Positions 26,032 through 36,129 are shown, counted from the first letter of the stretch. The stretch: DNA of 64,000 nt from Candidatus Poribacteria bacterium (GCA_018644665.1 JABGQA010000141.1:1-64000); one strand, 5' to 3'. Notes: generated from the letters alone by a model not told the origin. Numbers and translations are program-made.

Positions 26032-29000
26032 ATGCGTATTCATGGTGATCGACGTACGGCGGCAATCGCGGCATGGGCGATCGCGCTCGTTGGTAGCGCG
26101 GCGCTGCTCGTCGGCAGCGCGCGCGCGGGCGTCGTGCTGCCCGACCTCGTCGTACTGGACGAGAACATCGACGACGCGATCCGGTTCCTCGGCCAGGGGG
26201 ATGCCGACGCCCTAGTCACCGGTGACGCGTACAACGGCAGCGAGGCGCTCCAGATCGAATGGGGCGAAGGCCTCGCGGCCAACCGTCTGCCGGGCTTCGG
26301 GTACCGCATCGTTGAGACTCCCCGGAACGACAACGAATTCCGCTACCTCACCTTCGCGTGGAAGAAGCACGTACCCACGTTGATCCCCGAGTGGCTCGCG
26401 TTCGCCGTGCCGGGAACCGGCGCCTCGACCAACGCCATACTCGTCGACTGGGTGGCCGAGGTGACCGACGGCGAGGTGTTCGAAGAGGACATCACGTCGC
26501 CGCAACTGATCCGGTTCAACGTCGGCGACAACGCCGTGGTGCCGGGGTTCCCTGAGGATCTGATTCTCGACCTCCCGAACGCCTTCCAGCCCAGGACGAT
26601 CTACTCCGAGGGCGGGGTCGATCTGGACTTCGAGTTCCGCCCGAACGTGGACAACGACAACATCACCGCGTACCTCATCACGTACATCCGCTCCGAGCGT
26701 GAGAGGGAAGTCGACCTATACGTCGGGAGCGACGACTCCATCGCCGTCTGGCTCAACGGCGAACTGGTTCACGTGAACCCCATCGAGCGCGCCGCAGACC
26801 CGGACCAGGACTTGATCGAGAGCGTCTTCCTCCGACGGGGACGCAACATCCTCATGCTCAAGGTCGCTGAGTCCAGCGGAAGCTGGGGCGCCTTTGCCCG
26901 ATTCGACGACGCCAGCGGCCTTACGTTTTCGGCGCATCCTGGCCTCGCAGGTGCACCGCTCCCAGACGCATTGCCCGAGGATCGGTTGGAAGCGTCGATC
27001 CAGTTTGGCGTGCTTGGCTCGCGCCTGCCGGACGCCGCGCTCAGCTTCCTCCCGGACGACGCGCAAGCGAAGCTCAGCGTCGGCGATGATTTCCAGGGCT
27101 TCTACCACGCCGGCCTTGAGGCCGCCCGCCAGCCGTCCTTCCACATCTCGGAGTTCGCGCCCTCCCAGTGGACCGTCGTGACCCGTGACCTGTACGAGGA
27201 CTGGGGTCCGATCATCGTGGACGGCCTCGCCTTCCTGTCGGTGGATGGCTTGCCCGCGGCGTTCGACTACGTCGGGTTCGGTAAAGGCGACGTGCCCGAG
27301 CCTCCCGCGATCGCCCTGCCCCCGACGATGGAGTTCAACCCGGGTAGCCGGATCACGGTGGACGAGGACGGCACGCAGACGGTCGTCGTCACCGCGCGCG
27401 ACCCGAACCCCGAAGACACCGTCACGCTCAGACTTCAGAACATCAAGGGGAACACGTCGTCGTCGGGTCTGAAGCTCGGTGTCGGCACGCCCGAGCCGCT
27501 GCCACCTTGGATTCGCATCGAGGACGTGAGGCCGGGGAACCCCGCGCGTGGCGTGCTTAGCATAGCACCCGGCTTCGAAGACGCGGGGCGATACAACTTC
27601 ACTGTCGAGGCGGTCGACAACTCGCGTGATCGGCTCTCGACCTCGGCCGTCCTGTTCATCACCGTCGATGACGTGAACCGCGACCCGACGTTCATCCCCC
27701 TCGGCGCTCAGACTGTCTCGGAGGGGAACACCCTCCGGTTCACCGTCATTGGCCAGGACGCCGACGGCGAAGACGTCACCCTCGGCACGGCCGGGCTTCT
27801 ACCGGGATCCGCGACGTTCGACCCGGGGACAGGGCGCTTCACGTGGGCGCCGACGTTCGCTGACTCCGGCGTGCACACGGCGACGTTCACCGCCGACGAT
27901 CCGCGCGGCGGCAGCGCCCGCATGACGGTGCAGATCTCCGTCAGCGAGGAGAACCGGCCTCCGACCTTCGACGCGGCCATGAGTCAGGAGTTCCAGGCCC
28001 TCGTTGGCAAGGAGTTCCTGCTCGCCGTGCAGGTCAGCGACGCGGACCAGGACCTCGTAGACGTGACACTCGTGGATGTCCCCGCCGGGGTGACCTTCGA
28101 CTCCGCATCGCGATCGATCCTGTGGACGCCTACGGCCGCGCAGGAAGGCGCCCACGCGTTGGTGCTTTCCGCCGACGACGGTCGAGGTGGGGTAACCGAG
28201 GGATCGGTCAGCATCACCGTGTCGCGCAATCGGCCGGTGTGGCAACCTGTTTCCGTCACGGAGGTGCGCGAGACCCAGGAAGCGACCTTTCGGGCGGTAC
28301 CCGTGCATCCGGACGATCTCGCGATGACGCTCTCGTTCGCGAGTGATCCCCCGCTACCTACTGGCGTCGTCCTGGACGAGGGCGACAGCATGTTCTTCCG
28401 CTGGGTCCCCGGATTCGAGGATGCGGGGAGCTATCTGCTGACGTTCACGGCTCGTGACCCACTCGGTCTGACGGCGGACCTGCGCATCACGCTCGACGTC
28501 GAGAACTTCAACCGTGACCCGTCGGTCGCCGACGTCCCGGCGCAGACGGCGACGGTGAGCCAGCCGTTCGTCCTGTCGCTGACCCAGTACGTAGATGACC
28601 CGGACGCCGACGATTTGCCTCGACTGAGCTTCTCCAAGGGCGACAACGCGCCGCCGGGCGTTGTCATCTCCTCGACCGGACAGCTCGAGTGGAGCCCTTC
28701 GGCCGCCATCGCGGGCGAACAGATCATCCCCTTTATCGTGAGCGACCCCTCGTTCTCCAGCGCGTCTGGACGCGTAGTCGTGTTCGTCGAGGCGCCGCCC
28801 GCGTTCGCGTTCACGCCGTCGGCGCAGCCGAGCGTGGACGAAGGTGGCGTCGCTATCGTCGAGGTGTCCGCCATGGACGGCAACACGCGCGACACCGTGA
28901 CACTCGAATGGGTGAACGCATCCGCTGTACCGAACTGGGTGGCTTGGAGCGTGTCTCCCGGCAACCCGGCCCGCGCGACGATCACGCTGACCCCCGGCTT

Positions 29001-31572
29001 CACAGACGCCGGCCTCAACTCCGAGCGCACGGTCCCACTTCCGATACGCGCGGTGGACAGCTCAGGGCAGGCGCTGACGGCGCAGGCCACCCTGGCCGTC
29101 GTCGTCGTGAACATAAACCGGCCGCCAGTGTTGGCCGCCGTGCCGCAGCAGACGCTGAGCGAGGGTGAGGCGTGGTCGTTCACGCTTTCCGCCACGGACG
29201 AGGACGCCGACGACACGCTGATCTACACCCTCACAGGGTCGCCACCCGGCATGACCTTCGACCCTGGGGCCGCGACGATCCGGTGGACGCCGTCGTTCGA
29301 TCAGGCCGCGACCCACACGGTCACCGCGACCGTGCGTGATCGGGACCCCGCTGGCGTCGCGAGTCGCGAGATCCGCCTCGTGGTCCTCGACGTAAACCGG
29401 CAGCCGGTGATGCAGAACATCAGCGCGCCGAGCAACCTGATCGAGGGCTCCCCCATCGTCTTCACCGTACGCGCGGTGGACCCCGACGCCGACAACACGC
29501 TCTCGTACCGCGTGAACCCGAGCCCAGCGGGCGTGAATCTCGGCCAGGGAACCGGAGCATTCCGTTGGACGCCACAGGTGGGTCAGGCGGGCGAGCACAA
29601 CCTGACGTTCACGGTGGACGATGGCGAAGGCGGCACGGACACGGCGCAGGTGACGCTCGACATCGAAGAGCTGGACAACGAGCCACCCAGCGGCTCCATA
29701 GCGCTGGAGGGCGGCACGGAGGTAGACGGAGTCCTCCTCGTCGACTCCCCGACCGTGACGTTGGAACTCGAAGCCGACGACAACCGCAGTGCGCAGGCCG
29801 ACATCGAGATGCAGATCCGCAACGCGGGCGGCACGTTCTCCGACGCGGAGCCCGTGGCCGACACGAAGGAGTGGGAGGTCTCCCCAAGCGACGGCGAGAA
29901 GACCGTGCAGGTTCGCTTCGAGGACGAATTCGGCAACCGCTCTGAGGAGTTCGGGGTCGCCTTCACGCTGGACACTACGGCCCCACAGATCACACATACG
30001 CGGGTCACGTCCGCAGAAGTGGGCGAGTCGATCGAGATCGCCGCGAACGTGACCGACGAGACGTCCACGACGGCGCGCCTCTTCTACCGCCCCGGCGGCG
30101 AGGACGGCTTCACGCGCGTCAGCATGCCCGGCGACGGTTCCATAGAGGCGACGATACCGTCCTCCTCGGCGGATGAGGGCGTCGCGTACTACATCGAAGT
30201 CGAGGACGCGCTCGGCCACACGGCGACGTTCCCCGCTGCCGGCGCCGAGAATCCCATCGGCGTCGCCGTCTCGGGCGACGTCACGCAGACGACGACTTTC
30301 CCGCCGGACGCGTGGCACATCTTCTCCGTGCCGTTGGCGAGCGCCCCGGGGCAACTCACCGACCTGCTGGACGCGGCCCTGGCTGCGGGCGACTGGTCCG
30401 CGAGCACGTGGAACGGCCAGAGCACGGTGGCGACCACACCGACGGTGAAGGCCGGTCAGGCGTTCTGGCTGACGACGAAGACGCCGTTGCGCCTTGACAT
30501 TCAGGGAGCCATGGCGGACCCGGCAAAGCCGCCGACGATCACCGTGCGCCAGGGATGGAATCTCGTCGGCAACCCATACGTCTACCCCGTACCGTTCGGC
30601 AACGTGAAGGCGGTCGTGAACGGTCACCCGCTTGCGCTGGACGAGGGTGGTACAGCGGTATTGCGCCAACGCTTCTGGCGGTGGTCCGACACGTCCTCGA
30701 ACGACATCACCGACGGCGACTACAAGCTGGAGACCGCGCTGAGCGCGACGTGGGAGCCGTGGGAAGGCTACTGGGTGCTCGCCGACGCGCCCGGTACGCT
30801 CGTCGTGGAGCCGTTCGGCCGCCTCGTGTCGGCGTCCCCCTCGGCGGGGCGCGCCACCACGCCTTCCTGGGATGCGACGTTGGCCCTCAACGGGGCCACG
30901 GGCGTGTCGCGCGTCAGCATCGCCCTCGCGGAGTCGTCCATGGCGGGCTACGATGCGCTCGACATCGAGCAGCCTCCCACGCCCTCGGACGTGCGGCTAT
31001 CGCTCGTCCAGGACGGGGCGCCTTACCAGCGACTGTCACTGCCTTCCGCACAGCACGAGTGGGTCTGGGACGCTCAGACCGCGGCTGGTGCGGATGCCAC
31101 GCTCACGCTTGCGTCCCCGCTGCCGCCACGCTACCGCCTCTACGTCGAAGACGCGGCCACCGGGCTTCGCACGTTGCTAACCGGCCGCGACGCCCTCCGC
31201 ATCGAGGTTGGCGAACGGGCGTTGCGCCTCCGACTGACGCGCGACCGCCTCGGCGCCGACGTTCTCGGCTTCGCGCCGACGCGGACGCAGCTCCTGGCCA
31301 ACTACCCGAACCCGTTCAACCCGGAGACGTGGATTCCGTTCACGCTGGCCGCGGCCGGTGACGTCGTCGTCAACGTGTACGACGTGAACGGCCGGCGTGT
31401 GCGCTCCATAGCGCTGGGACGCCTCCAAGCCGGCCGCTACTCCGACCGCGACCGCGCGGCGTACTGGGACGGGCGCAACGATACGGGCGAATCTGCCGCC
31501 AGCGGAGCATACATCTACGAACTCCGCACGGAGGATGCGCGCGAGATGCGTCGGATGGTCATCAGAAAGTAG
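26032..31572 (+). CDS. Giant secreted cadherin/Ig-like repeat protein with FlgD-type C-terminal sorting domain
   Basis: 1846 residues. Signal peptide (AAWAIALVGSAALLVGSARA); a jelly-roll PA14-like domain (about 190-300; DDSIAVWLNGELVHVNP); about eight tandem cadherin/He_PIG-like modules (about 420-1220) recognisable by NRxP starts, DPDAD or DEDAD metal-type motifs and FxWTPxF cores; two further Ig-like modules; a paired WxSxPL / GWNLVGNPY region; and a C-terminal domain (about 1754-1846) beginning LLANYPNPFNPETWIPF and ending EMRRMVIRK. That last domain is the FlgD-Ig/Por-type sorting domain abundant in Poribacteria and FCB phyla. Probably a surface adhesin or glycan-binding protein. 37 bases after the TPR gene, so likely one operon with the caspase. 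Confidence 0.85.
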   Translation: MRIHGDRRTAAIAAWAIALVGSAALLVGSARAGVVLPDLVVLDENIDDAIRFLGQGDADALVTGDAYNGSEALQIEWGEGLAANRLPGFGYRIVETPRNDNEFRYLTFAWKKHVPTLIPEWLAFAVPGTGASTNAILVDWVAEVTDGEVFEEDITSPQLIRFNVGDNAVVPGFPEDLILDLPNAFQPRTIYSEGGVDLDFEFRPNVDNDNITAYLITYIRSEREREVDLYVGSDDSIAVWLNGELVHVNPIERAADPDQDLIESVFLRRGRNILMLKVAESSGSWGAFARFDDASGLTFSAHPGLAGAPLPDALPEDRLEASIQFGVLGSRLPDAALSFLPDDAQAKLSVGDDFQGFYHAGLEAARQPSFHISEFAPSQWTVVTRDLYEDWGPIIVDGLAFLSVDGLPAAFDYVGFGKGDVPEPPAIALPPTMEFNPGSRITVDEDGTQTVVVTARDPNPEDTVTLRLQNIKGNTSSSGLKLGVGTPEPLPPWIRIEDVRPGNPARGVLSIAPGFEDAGRYNFTVEAVDNSRDRLSTSAVLFITVDDVNRDPTFIPLGAQTVSEGNTLRFTVIGQDADGEDVTLGTAGLLPGSATFDPGTGRFTWAPTFADSGVHTATFTADDPRGGSARMTVQISVSEENRPPTFDAAMSQEFQALVGKEFLLAVQVSDADQDLVDVTLVDVPAGVTFDSASRSILWTPTAAQEGAHALVLSADDGRGGVTEGSVSITVSRNRPVWQPVSVTEVRETQEATFRAVPVHPDDLAMTLSFASDPPLPTGVVLDEGDSMFFRWVPGFEDAGSYLLTFTARDPLGLTADLRITLDVENFNRDPSVADVPAQTATVSQPFVLSLTQYVDDPDADDLPRLSFSKGDNAPPGVVISSTGQLEWSPSAAIAGEQIIPFIVSDPSFSSASGRVVVFVEAPPAFAFTPSAQPSVDEGGVAIVEVSAMDGNTRDTVTLEWVNASAVPNWVAWSVSPGNPARATITLTPGFTDAGLNSERTVPLPIRAVDSSGQALTAQATLAVVVVNINRPPVLAAVPQQTLSEGEAWSFTLSATDEDADDTLIYTLTGSPPGMTFDPGAATIRWTPSFDQAATHTVTATVRDRDPAGVASREIRLVVLDVNRQPVMQNISAPSNLIEGSPIVFTVRAVDPDADNTLSYRVNPSPAGVNLGQGTGAFRWTPQVGQAGEHNLTFTVDDGEGGTDTAQVTLDIEELDNEPPSGSIALEGGTEVDGVLLVDSPTVTLELEADDNRSAQADIEMQIRNAGGTFSDAEPVADTKEWEVSPSDGEKTVQVRFEDEFGNRSEEFGVAFTLDTTAPQITHTRVTSAEVGESIEIAANVTDETSTTARLFYRPGGEDGFTRVSMPGDGSIEATIPSSSADEGVAYYIEVEDALGHTATFPAAGAENPIGVAVSGDVTQTTTFPPDAWHIFSVPLASAPGQLTDLLDAALAAGDWSASTWNGQSTVATTPTVKAGQAFWLTTKTPLRLDIQGAMADPAKPPTITVRQGWNLVGNPYVYPVPFGNVKAVVNGHPLALDEGGTAVLRQRFWRWSDTSSNDITDGDYKLETALSATWEPWEGYWVLADAPGTLVVEPFGRLVSASPSAGRATTPSWDATLALNGATGVSRVSIALAESSMAGYDALDIEQPPTPSDVRLSLVQDGAPYQRLSLPSAQHEWVWDAQTAAGADATLTLASPLPPRYRLYVEDAATGLRTLLTGRDALRIEVGERALRLRLTRDRLGADVLGFAPTRTQLLANYPNPFNPETWIPFTLAAAGDVVVNVYDVNGRRVRSIALGRLQAGRYSDRDRAAYWDGRNDTGESAASGAYIYELRTEDAREMRRMVIRK

Positions 31573-32197
31573 TCCCGCAACCCCGTGTGCCGTCACCCAT
31601 GCTGGCGGTCTCCCCAGGGCCGTCGCCGGCGTCCTGGCACGCCTCACCGCGACACCCGTCGCATCGGACTGTCTCGACCTGCGCGCCGGGCGCGCTCACG
31701 AGTGGTTGCTAGGCCCAAGGCGCGGGCGCCGCAAGCCTCCGGCATGTAGACGCGCGAACGTCTTCCCTTTCTGGGGAACGAAGGAGCACGGTGTGCTTCT
31801 GAGCGATGGGGTTCAGGCGGCGCCTCACGCGCTCTCCGCCCTGTCCTCTTCGGCGACCAACTGTCCGAGAGCACGCCCTGAGCGTCGCCAGTCTTGCCGC
31901 TCACCGACGGCCCCCGTTACACTTCCCGCCACGATGGAGACCTCGACATGACAGGCGTTCCCGCTCCGGCAGACCTGCCGAGAGCGCGACCCTCCCACGT
32001 ATTCCGCTGGCGATGCTGGTCACACATGCTGACTGCGGGCTGGCAATCCGTGTCCATCTGACGCACATCGACGACAGAGCAGACCTGGGCCGGGGCGCTT
32101 TCGGCCTCCGCGGTTCTTCGCGTTGCCTTCGCAGCGCGCCATATTCCTGAATCCGCGTCGTCGTCGGATCGCGTAAGTTAGTAGGAAGGGTCGACAG
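31573..32197 (+). other. 625-base intergenic region before trpS
   Basis: Holds a long copy of the intergenic repeat (31718-31880) and a possible promoter TTGCCG-18-TACACT ending near 31917. A 37-codon frame at 31948-32061 has GGAG upstream, but its composition is not convincing. No other gene is apparent. Confidence 0.5.
31718..31880 (+). repeat. Interspersed intergenic repeat, copy 2 (long form)
   Basis: Aligns with 1890-2055 over about 160 bases, with the identical core GTGTGCTTCTGAGCGATGGG (31790-31809) and the CTTCCC...GGGGAA inverted repeat before it. Its right end (CTGTCCGAGAGCAC) resembles the right end of the 50.2-kb copy (CTGTCCGAGACCAC), showing that long and short forms are related. 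Confidence 0.65.
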
Positions 32198-33265
32198 ATG
32201 AGCGATCGGAAGCGCATCCTAACCGGGGATCGTCCCACGGGTAGGATGCACCTAGGGCATTATGTAGGGTCGCTGCAGAACCGAGTGCGGCTACAGGACG
32301 AGTACGACTGCTACTTCCTCGTAGCCGACCTACACATGCTGACCACGCGCCCGCAGAAAGAGCACATCGACGCCCTGCGCGTGAACGTCCATGAAATGGT
32401 CCTCGACTACCTGGCGGTGGGCATCGACCCACAGCGGTCGACGATCTACCTACAGTCGGCGGTGCACGCCGTATACGAGATGAACCTGTTCTTCGAGATG
32501 CTGGTCACGCTGCCGCGACTGACGCGACTCCCGAGCATCAAGGACATGGCGAGAGCAGCGGGCATCGACGAGGAGTCCGTGCCGTTTGGTCTGATCGGCT
32601 ACCCGGTGTTGCAGGCGGCCGACATCCTGATGCCCAGGTCGGCGCTTGTGCCGGTGGGCCAGGACAACAAGGCGCACGTCGAGATCACGCGCGAAATCGC
32701 CCGACGCTTCAACGCGTACTACGGCGAGGTGTTCCCCGTCCCCGAGGCGATGATCGGCGATGTCCCAACGCTCATCGGCACCGACGGGCAGGCCAAGATG
32801 AGCAAGAGCCTCGACAACTGCATCTTCCTGTCCGACGACGCGAAGGTTGTCGACAAGAAGGTGCGCGGCATGTTCACCGATCCGAACAGGACCAGGGCAG
32901 ACATCCCGGGGCGTGTCGAGGGGAATCCCGTCTTCATCTACCACGACGCGTTCAACCCGAACACGGATGAGGTAGACGACCTCAAGGAGCGCTACCTCAA
33001 GGGCGCTGTAGGCGATGTCGAGGTCAAGACGAAGCTCGCCGCAGCGCTGAACGCGTTCCTCGACCCGATCCGCGAGCGCCGCGCCGACTTCGAGAACCAG
33101 CCAGGATACGTCGAACAGGTGATCTACGAAGGCACGTTGCGCACGCAGGAGATTGCGAACGAGACGGTCACGGAGATGAAGAAGGCGATGGGACTCACCG
33201 GCGTATGGAACCGCATCTCCCGCAAGGCGAGGGGCCGCATGCGCAAGGCGGAGGCCGCCGGTTGA
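32198..33265 (+). CDS. trpS: Tryptophanyl-tRNA synthetase
   Basis: 355 residues of the bacterial class Ic TrpS family. HIGH-equivalent RMHLGHYVGSL (about 16-26) and KMSKS at 200-204 are both intact; PVLQAADILMP, VPVGQDNKAHVEITREIA and MFTDPNRTR are typical. Charges tRNA-Trp. AGGAAGG lies upstream of the ATG. It opens a plus-strand run of housekeeping genes with scpA 52 bases later. Confidence 0.96.
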   Translation: MSDRKRILTGDRPTGRMHLGHYVGSLQNRVRLQDEYDCYFLVADLHMLTTRPQKEHIDALRVNVHEMVLDYLAVGIDPQRSTIYLQSAVHAVYEMNLFFEMLVTLPRLTRLPSIKDMARAAGIDEESVPFGLIGYPVLQAADILMPRSALVPVGQDNKAHVEITREIARRFNAYYGEVFPVPEAMIGDVPTLIGTDGQAKMSKSLDNCIFLSDDAKVVDKKVRGMFTDPNRTRADIPGRVEGNPVFIYHDAFNPNTDEVDDLKERYLKGAVGDVEVKTKLAAALNAFLDPIRERRADFENQPGYVEQVIYEGTLRTQEIANETVTEMKKAMGLTGVWNRISRKARGRMRKAEAAG

Positions 33266-33317
33266 CCAGGCGCTGCGATTACCGCATGACGGGTGCGATA
33301 GGGGAGCGTCTAGGCTA

Positions 33318-34115
33318 ATGGCCGTAGAGACGTCACAACTCGAACTGGACCTGGGGCCGCAGTTTCAGGGGCCCTTGGACCTGTTGCTCCATCTCATCCA
33401 GCGCAACGAGATGGACATCCACGACATCCGCATCGCGGAGATCACCGGGCAGTACCTCTCCTACCTCGACCTGATGCAGATGCTCGACTTGGACGTCGCG
33501 TCGGAGTACCTCGTGATGGCGTCAACCCTCGTGTACCTTAAGTCGCAGAGCATGCTGCCGGCCGCGCGGGCCGCGGCTGCCTCCGGTCATCCCGACGAGG
33601 TGCGCGAGGAACTCGTCCGACAGCTCCTCGAATACAAGCGCTTCAAGGAAGCCGCGACGTTCCTCGACGAGTGCGAGGCCGCCCGCGCGGAGGTATACAC
33701 CCGGCCGCCCGACGAGGACTTCTCCGCGAACGTCGAGCACCAGTACCACATACGCGCCACGCTGTTCGACCTGATGGCGGCGTTCCAGACCGTGATCGCC
33801 CAGCACGACGAGTTCGTCCCCGACTTCCCTGACGAGATCGAGGACGACCCGATAACCGTCGAGCAGAAGATCGGCGAACTCGTGATGCGGCTGGAGATCG
33901 AGAAACAGATGGAGTTCAGCGCGCTCTTCCTGAGCTTCCAAAGCAGGCTCGAACTCGTGTGCACCTTCCTGGCAATTCTCGAGCTTGCGCGCATGCAGCA
34001 GATCCGCGCCACCCAGGCCGACCGGCTCGGCCCCATCATGATCGATCTGAACCCCGATCGCCCCGACATCTCGACCTTCCAGTGGACACAATTCGATGGA
34101 CCTGGTGACACTTAA
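33318..34115 (+). CDS. scpA: Segregation and condensation protein A
   Basis: 265 residues. FQGPLDLLLHLIQRNEMDIHDIRIAEITGQYL is the ScpA (kleisin) N-terminal signature, and ASEYLVMASTLVYLKSQSMLP follows. The C-terminal winged-helix region (VCTFLAILELARMQQIRATQ) binds the Smc head. ScpA bridges Smc heads together with ScpB. Overlaps scpB by 20 bases. Confidence 0.94.
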   Translation: MAVETSQLELDLGPQFQGPLDLLLHLIQRNEMDIHDIRIAEITGQYLSYLDLMQMLDLDVASEYLVMASTLVYLKSQSMLPAARAAAASGHPDEVREELVRQLLEYKRFKEAATFLDECEAARAEVYTRPPDEDFSANVEHQYHIRATLFDLMAAFQTVIAQHDEFVPDFPDEIEDDPITVEQKIGELVMRLEIEKQMEFSALFLSFQSRLELVCTFLAILELARMQQIRATQADRLGPIMIDLNPDRPDISTFQWTQFDGPGDT

Positions 34116-34665
34116 GCGCACGATCGAGGCGCTGCTCTTCGCGGCCGGCGCGCCGATAACCGTGCCGCAGATCGTGGAAGTCGTGGAAGAGCTGGACACA
34201 CGGACGGCGCGCAGCTTGCTGACCGAGTTGCAGGACGAATACGACGCCAACGCGCGCGGCTTCAAGCTCGTCGAGGTGCAGAAGGGCTACCAACTCGCCA
34301 CGCGTCAGGACTACTCGGCGAGCGTGCAGAAGCTGTTCACCAAGGAGATCGCCGCGCGGCTTTCGCCCGCGGCGCTCGAGGCGCTTGCGATCGTGGCTTA
34401 CCACCAACCAGTGACTCGCGCCGAGGTCGAGGACATCCGGGGCGTCAACAGTGACAGCGTCCTGAATTCCCTTATCGAGCGGAAACTCATCACGATATCG
34501 GGCCGCCGCGACGTCCCGGGCCGGCCCCTGCTCTACGCCACGACGGACCGGTTCCTAGAGCATTTCGGGCTACGCGATGTCGCGGACCTCCCCTCCCTCG
34601 ACGAGCTCGGCGAGATGTTCGCCCGTCCCGCCCCGCTAGCTGCGGACGATGTACATGCGGCTTGA
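34096..34665 (+). CDS. scpB: Segregation and condensation protein B
   Basis: 189 residues, two winged-helix domains: LKRTIEALLFAAGAPITVPQI and LEALAIVAYHQPVTRAEVEDIRGVNSD, plus LIERKLITISGRRDVPGRPLLYATTD, all diagnostic for ScpB. Partner of ScpA in the Smc condensin. Overlaps both neighbours (20 bases with scpA, 17 with rluB), so the three are translationally coupled. Confidence 0.95.
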   Translation: MDLVTLKRTIEALLFAAGAPITVPQIVEVVEELDTRTARSLLTELQDEYDANARGFKLVEVQKGYQLATRQDYSASVQKLFTKEIAARLSPAALEALAIVAYHQPVTRAEVEDIRGVNSDSVLNSLIERKLITISGRRDVPGRPLLYATTDRFLEHFGLRDVADLPSLDELGEMFARPAPLAADDVHAA

Positions 34666-35407
34666 CAAGTTCCTGGCCAACGCGGGCGTGGCGTCGCGCC
34701 GCGCGGCCAAGGCGATCGTCCACGACGGCCGCGTCACGGTAAACGGAGAAGTCGCCCCCGAACCCGGCGTCGCCGTCGACGAGAACGCCGACGACATCCG
34801 CGTCGACGACAGGCCCGCGGCGCTTCCCGACGCTTACCGGTACATCGTGATGAACAAGCCGCGCGGATACCTCTGCACCGCGCACGACCCGGGCGGACGG
34901 AAAACCGTCTTCGACCTGGTGGAAGGCTCGCAGGAGCGCTTGTTCACAGTCGGCCGTCTCGACCGCGACGCGGACGGACTCCTACTTCTGACGAACGACG
35001 GCGCTCTCGCCCATCGGCTTACCCATCCCACGTACGGCGTGCAGAAGATCTACATCGTCGGCACGCGCGAGCGGGCAACCGAGCGCAAGATCGGGCTTCT
35101 CCGCGCCGGCGTCGAAGTTGAAGGTCGCCACGTGACGCCGGACGCGGCGGACATCCTCGCCACCGACCGCGAAGGTTCGCGCGTCCGCATCGTGATCCAT
35201 GACGGGCGCAAGCACCAGGTGAAGCTGATGTGCCTCGCGGCGGGGTTGCCAGTGTCGCGCCTGCAACGCGTGCGCTACGGCCCTTTGGAGCTGGGCGATC
35301 TGCCTCGCGGCCAACATCGCGACCTTCTGAGCGACGAGGTGCGAGCGCTCGAAGCCGCTGTCGACCTCGACGCCGACGCGCGCGCGTCCGTAGGGGAGTC
35401 GGCATGA
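34649..35407 (+). CDS. rluB: 23S rRNA pseudouridine synthase RluB/RsuA family
   Basis: 252 residues. An S4 RNA-binding domain (MRLDKFLANAGVASRRAAKAI; GRVTVNGEV) followed by the catalytic domain with VGRLDRDADGLLLLTNDG, where the catalytic Asp lies, and HDGRKHQVKLMCLAAG. Location after scpB is the classical context for rluB in many phyla. Substrate position inferred from family and context. Confidence 0.92.
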   Translation: MYMRLDKFLANAGVASRRAAKAIVHDGRVTVNGEVAPEPGVAVDENADDIRVDDRPAALPDAYRYIVMNKPRGYLCTAHDPGGRKTVFDLVEGSQERLFTVGRLDRDADGLLLLTNDGALAHRLTHPTYGVQKIYIVGTRERATERKIGLLRAGVEVEGRHVTPDAADILATDREGSRVRIVIHDGRKHQVKLMCLAAGLPVSRLQRVRYGPLELGDLPRGQHRDLLSDEVRALEAAVDLDADARASVGESA

Positions 35408-36129
35408 GCGGAACCACGCCCACACTCCGCGCCATTCTATTCGACATGGACGGTCTGCTCGCGGACACTGAGCCGTTGCAGAAGCGGGCTTTCGAGGTCG
35501 TATGCCGCAGGCATGCCGCGACTGGTGTGCGCATCACCGAGGAGATGCACGCCGGGTTCGTCGGCAAGTCGGACGTGGAGAACGCGCGCGAGCTGATCGA
35601 CGCGTTCGGCATCCCTGTCAGCGCGGAGGAGCTTGTGGCCGAGCGGGAGGACGCGTATGTAGACGTCCTCCAGTCCACGCGAGTGCCCCCGATGGACGGT
35701 GTGCGGGGCCTCATCGAGGCGGGGCTAGCGGCAGGGATGAAGCTAGCCGTGGCGTCGAGTTCTATCCGTCGGTTTGTCGATGTGTCGCTCGCGAGGATGT
35801 TCACGTCGATGGCGCACGGCAGCCTGGACGTAGCCGTCTTCTCGACCATCGTGTGCGGAGACGATCCTGAGATCGCCGCCCGCAAGCCCGCCCCTGACAT
35901 CTACCTCCGCGCGGCAGAACGTGTCGGTTTTGACCCGTCGGAGTGCATGGCGCTGGAAGACTCCGGCTCTGGCGTGTCCAGCGCGCTCGCCGCGGGCATC
36001 TCGCGGACGATCGCAGTCCCGAACATATACACGCATGGGCACGACTTCAGCGGCGCGTACGCGGTCCTCGCGTCCGTCGCAGACGTGTCCACCCTCGACT
36101 TCTTCCCCAAGCCGCGCGCGTCATCGTAA
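35404..36129 (+). CDS. HAD-superfamily hydrolase, beta-phosphoglucomutase-like
   Basis: 241 residues from ATG 35404, whose ATGA overlaps the rluB stop. HAD motifs: AILFDMDGLLADTEPL (nucleophile and acid/base Asp), MKLAVASSSIRRFVD (motif II Ser), KPAPDIYL (motif III Lys) and CMALEDSGSGVSSALAAG (motif IV). The cap is the helical C1 type of the phosphoglycolate phosphatase and beta-phosphoglucomutase group. Substrate not assignable. Confidence 0.88.
   Translation: MSGTTPTLRAILFDMDGLLADTEPLQKRAFEVVCRRHAATGVRITEEMHAGFVGKSDVENARELIDAFGIPVSAEELVAEREDAYVDVLQSTRVPPMDGVRGLIEAGLAAGMKLAVASSSIRRFVDVSLARMFTSMAHGSLDVAVFSTIVCGDDPEIAARKPAPDIYLRAAERVGFDPSECMALEDSGSGVSSALAAGISRTIAVPNIYTHGHDFSGAYAVLASVADVSTLDFFPKPRASS

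Noticed and set aside
27300..29700. Periodic DNA repeats resembling a CRISPR or satellite array
   Set aside because: The periodicity follows cadherin-like protein modules of about 95 residues; DNA units diverge and are not separated by spacers.
29062..30669. Minus-strand frame of 535 codons inside the giant protein gene
   Set aside because: Arg-rich translation without motifs, opposite to a repeat protein with clear domains.
31948..32061. 37-codon frame with GGAG upstream before trpS
   Set aside because: Trp/Arg-rich product of no recognisable type in a repeat-containing gap; a weak binding site is not enough evidence.
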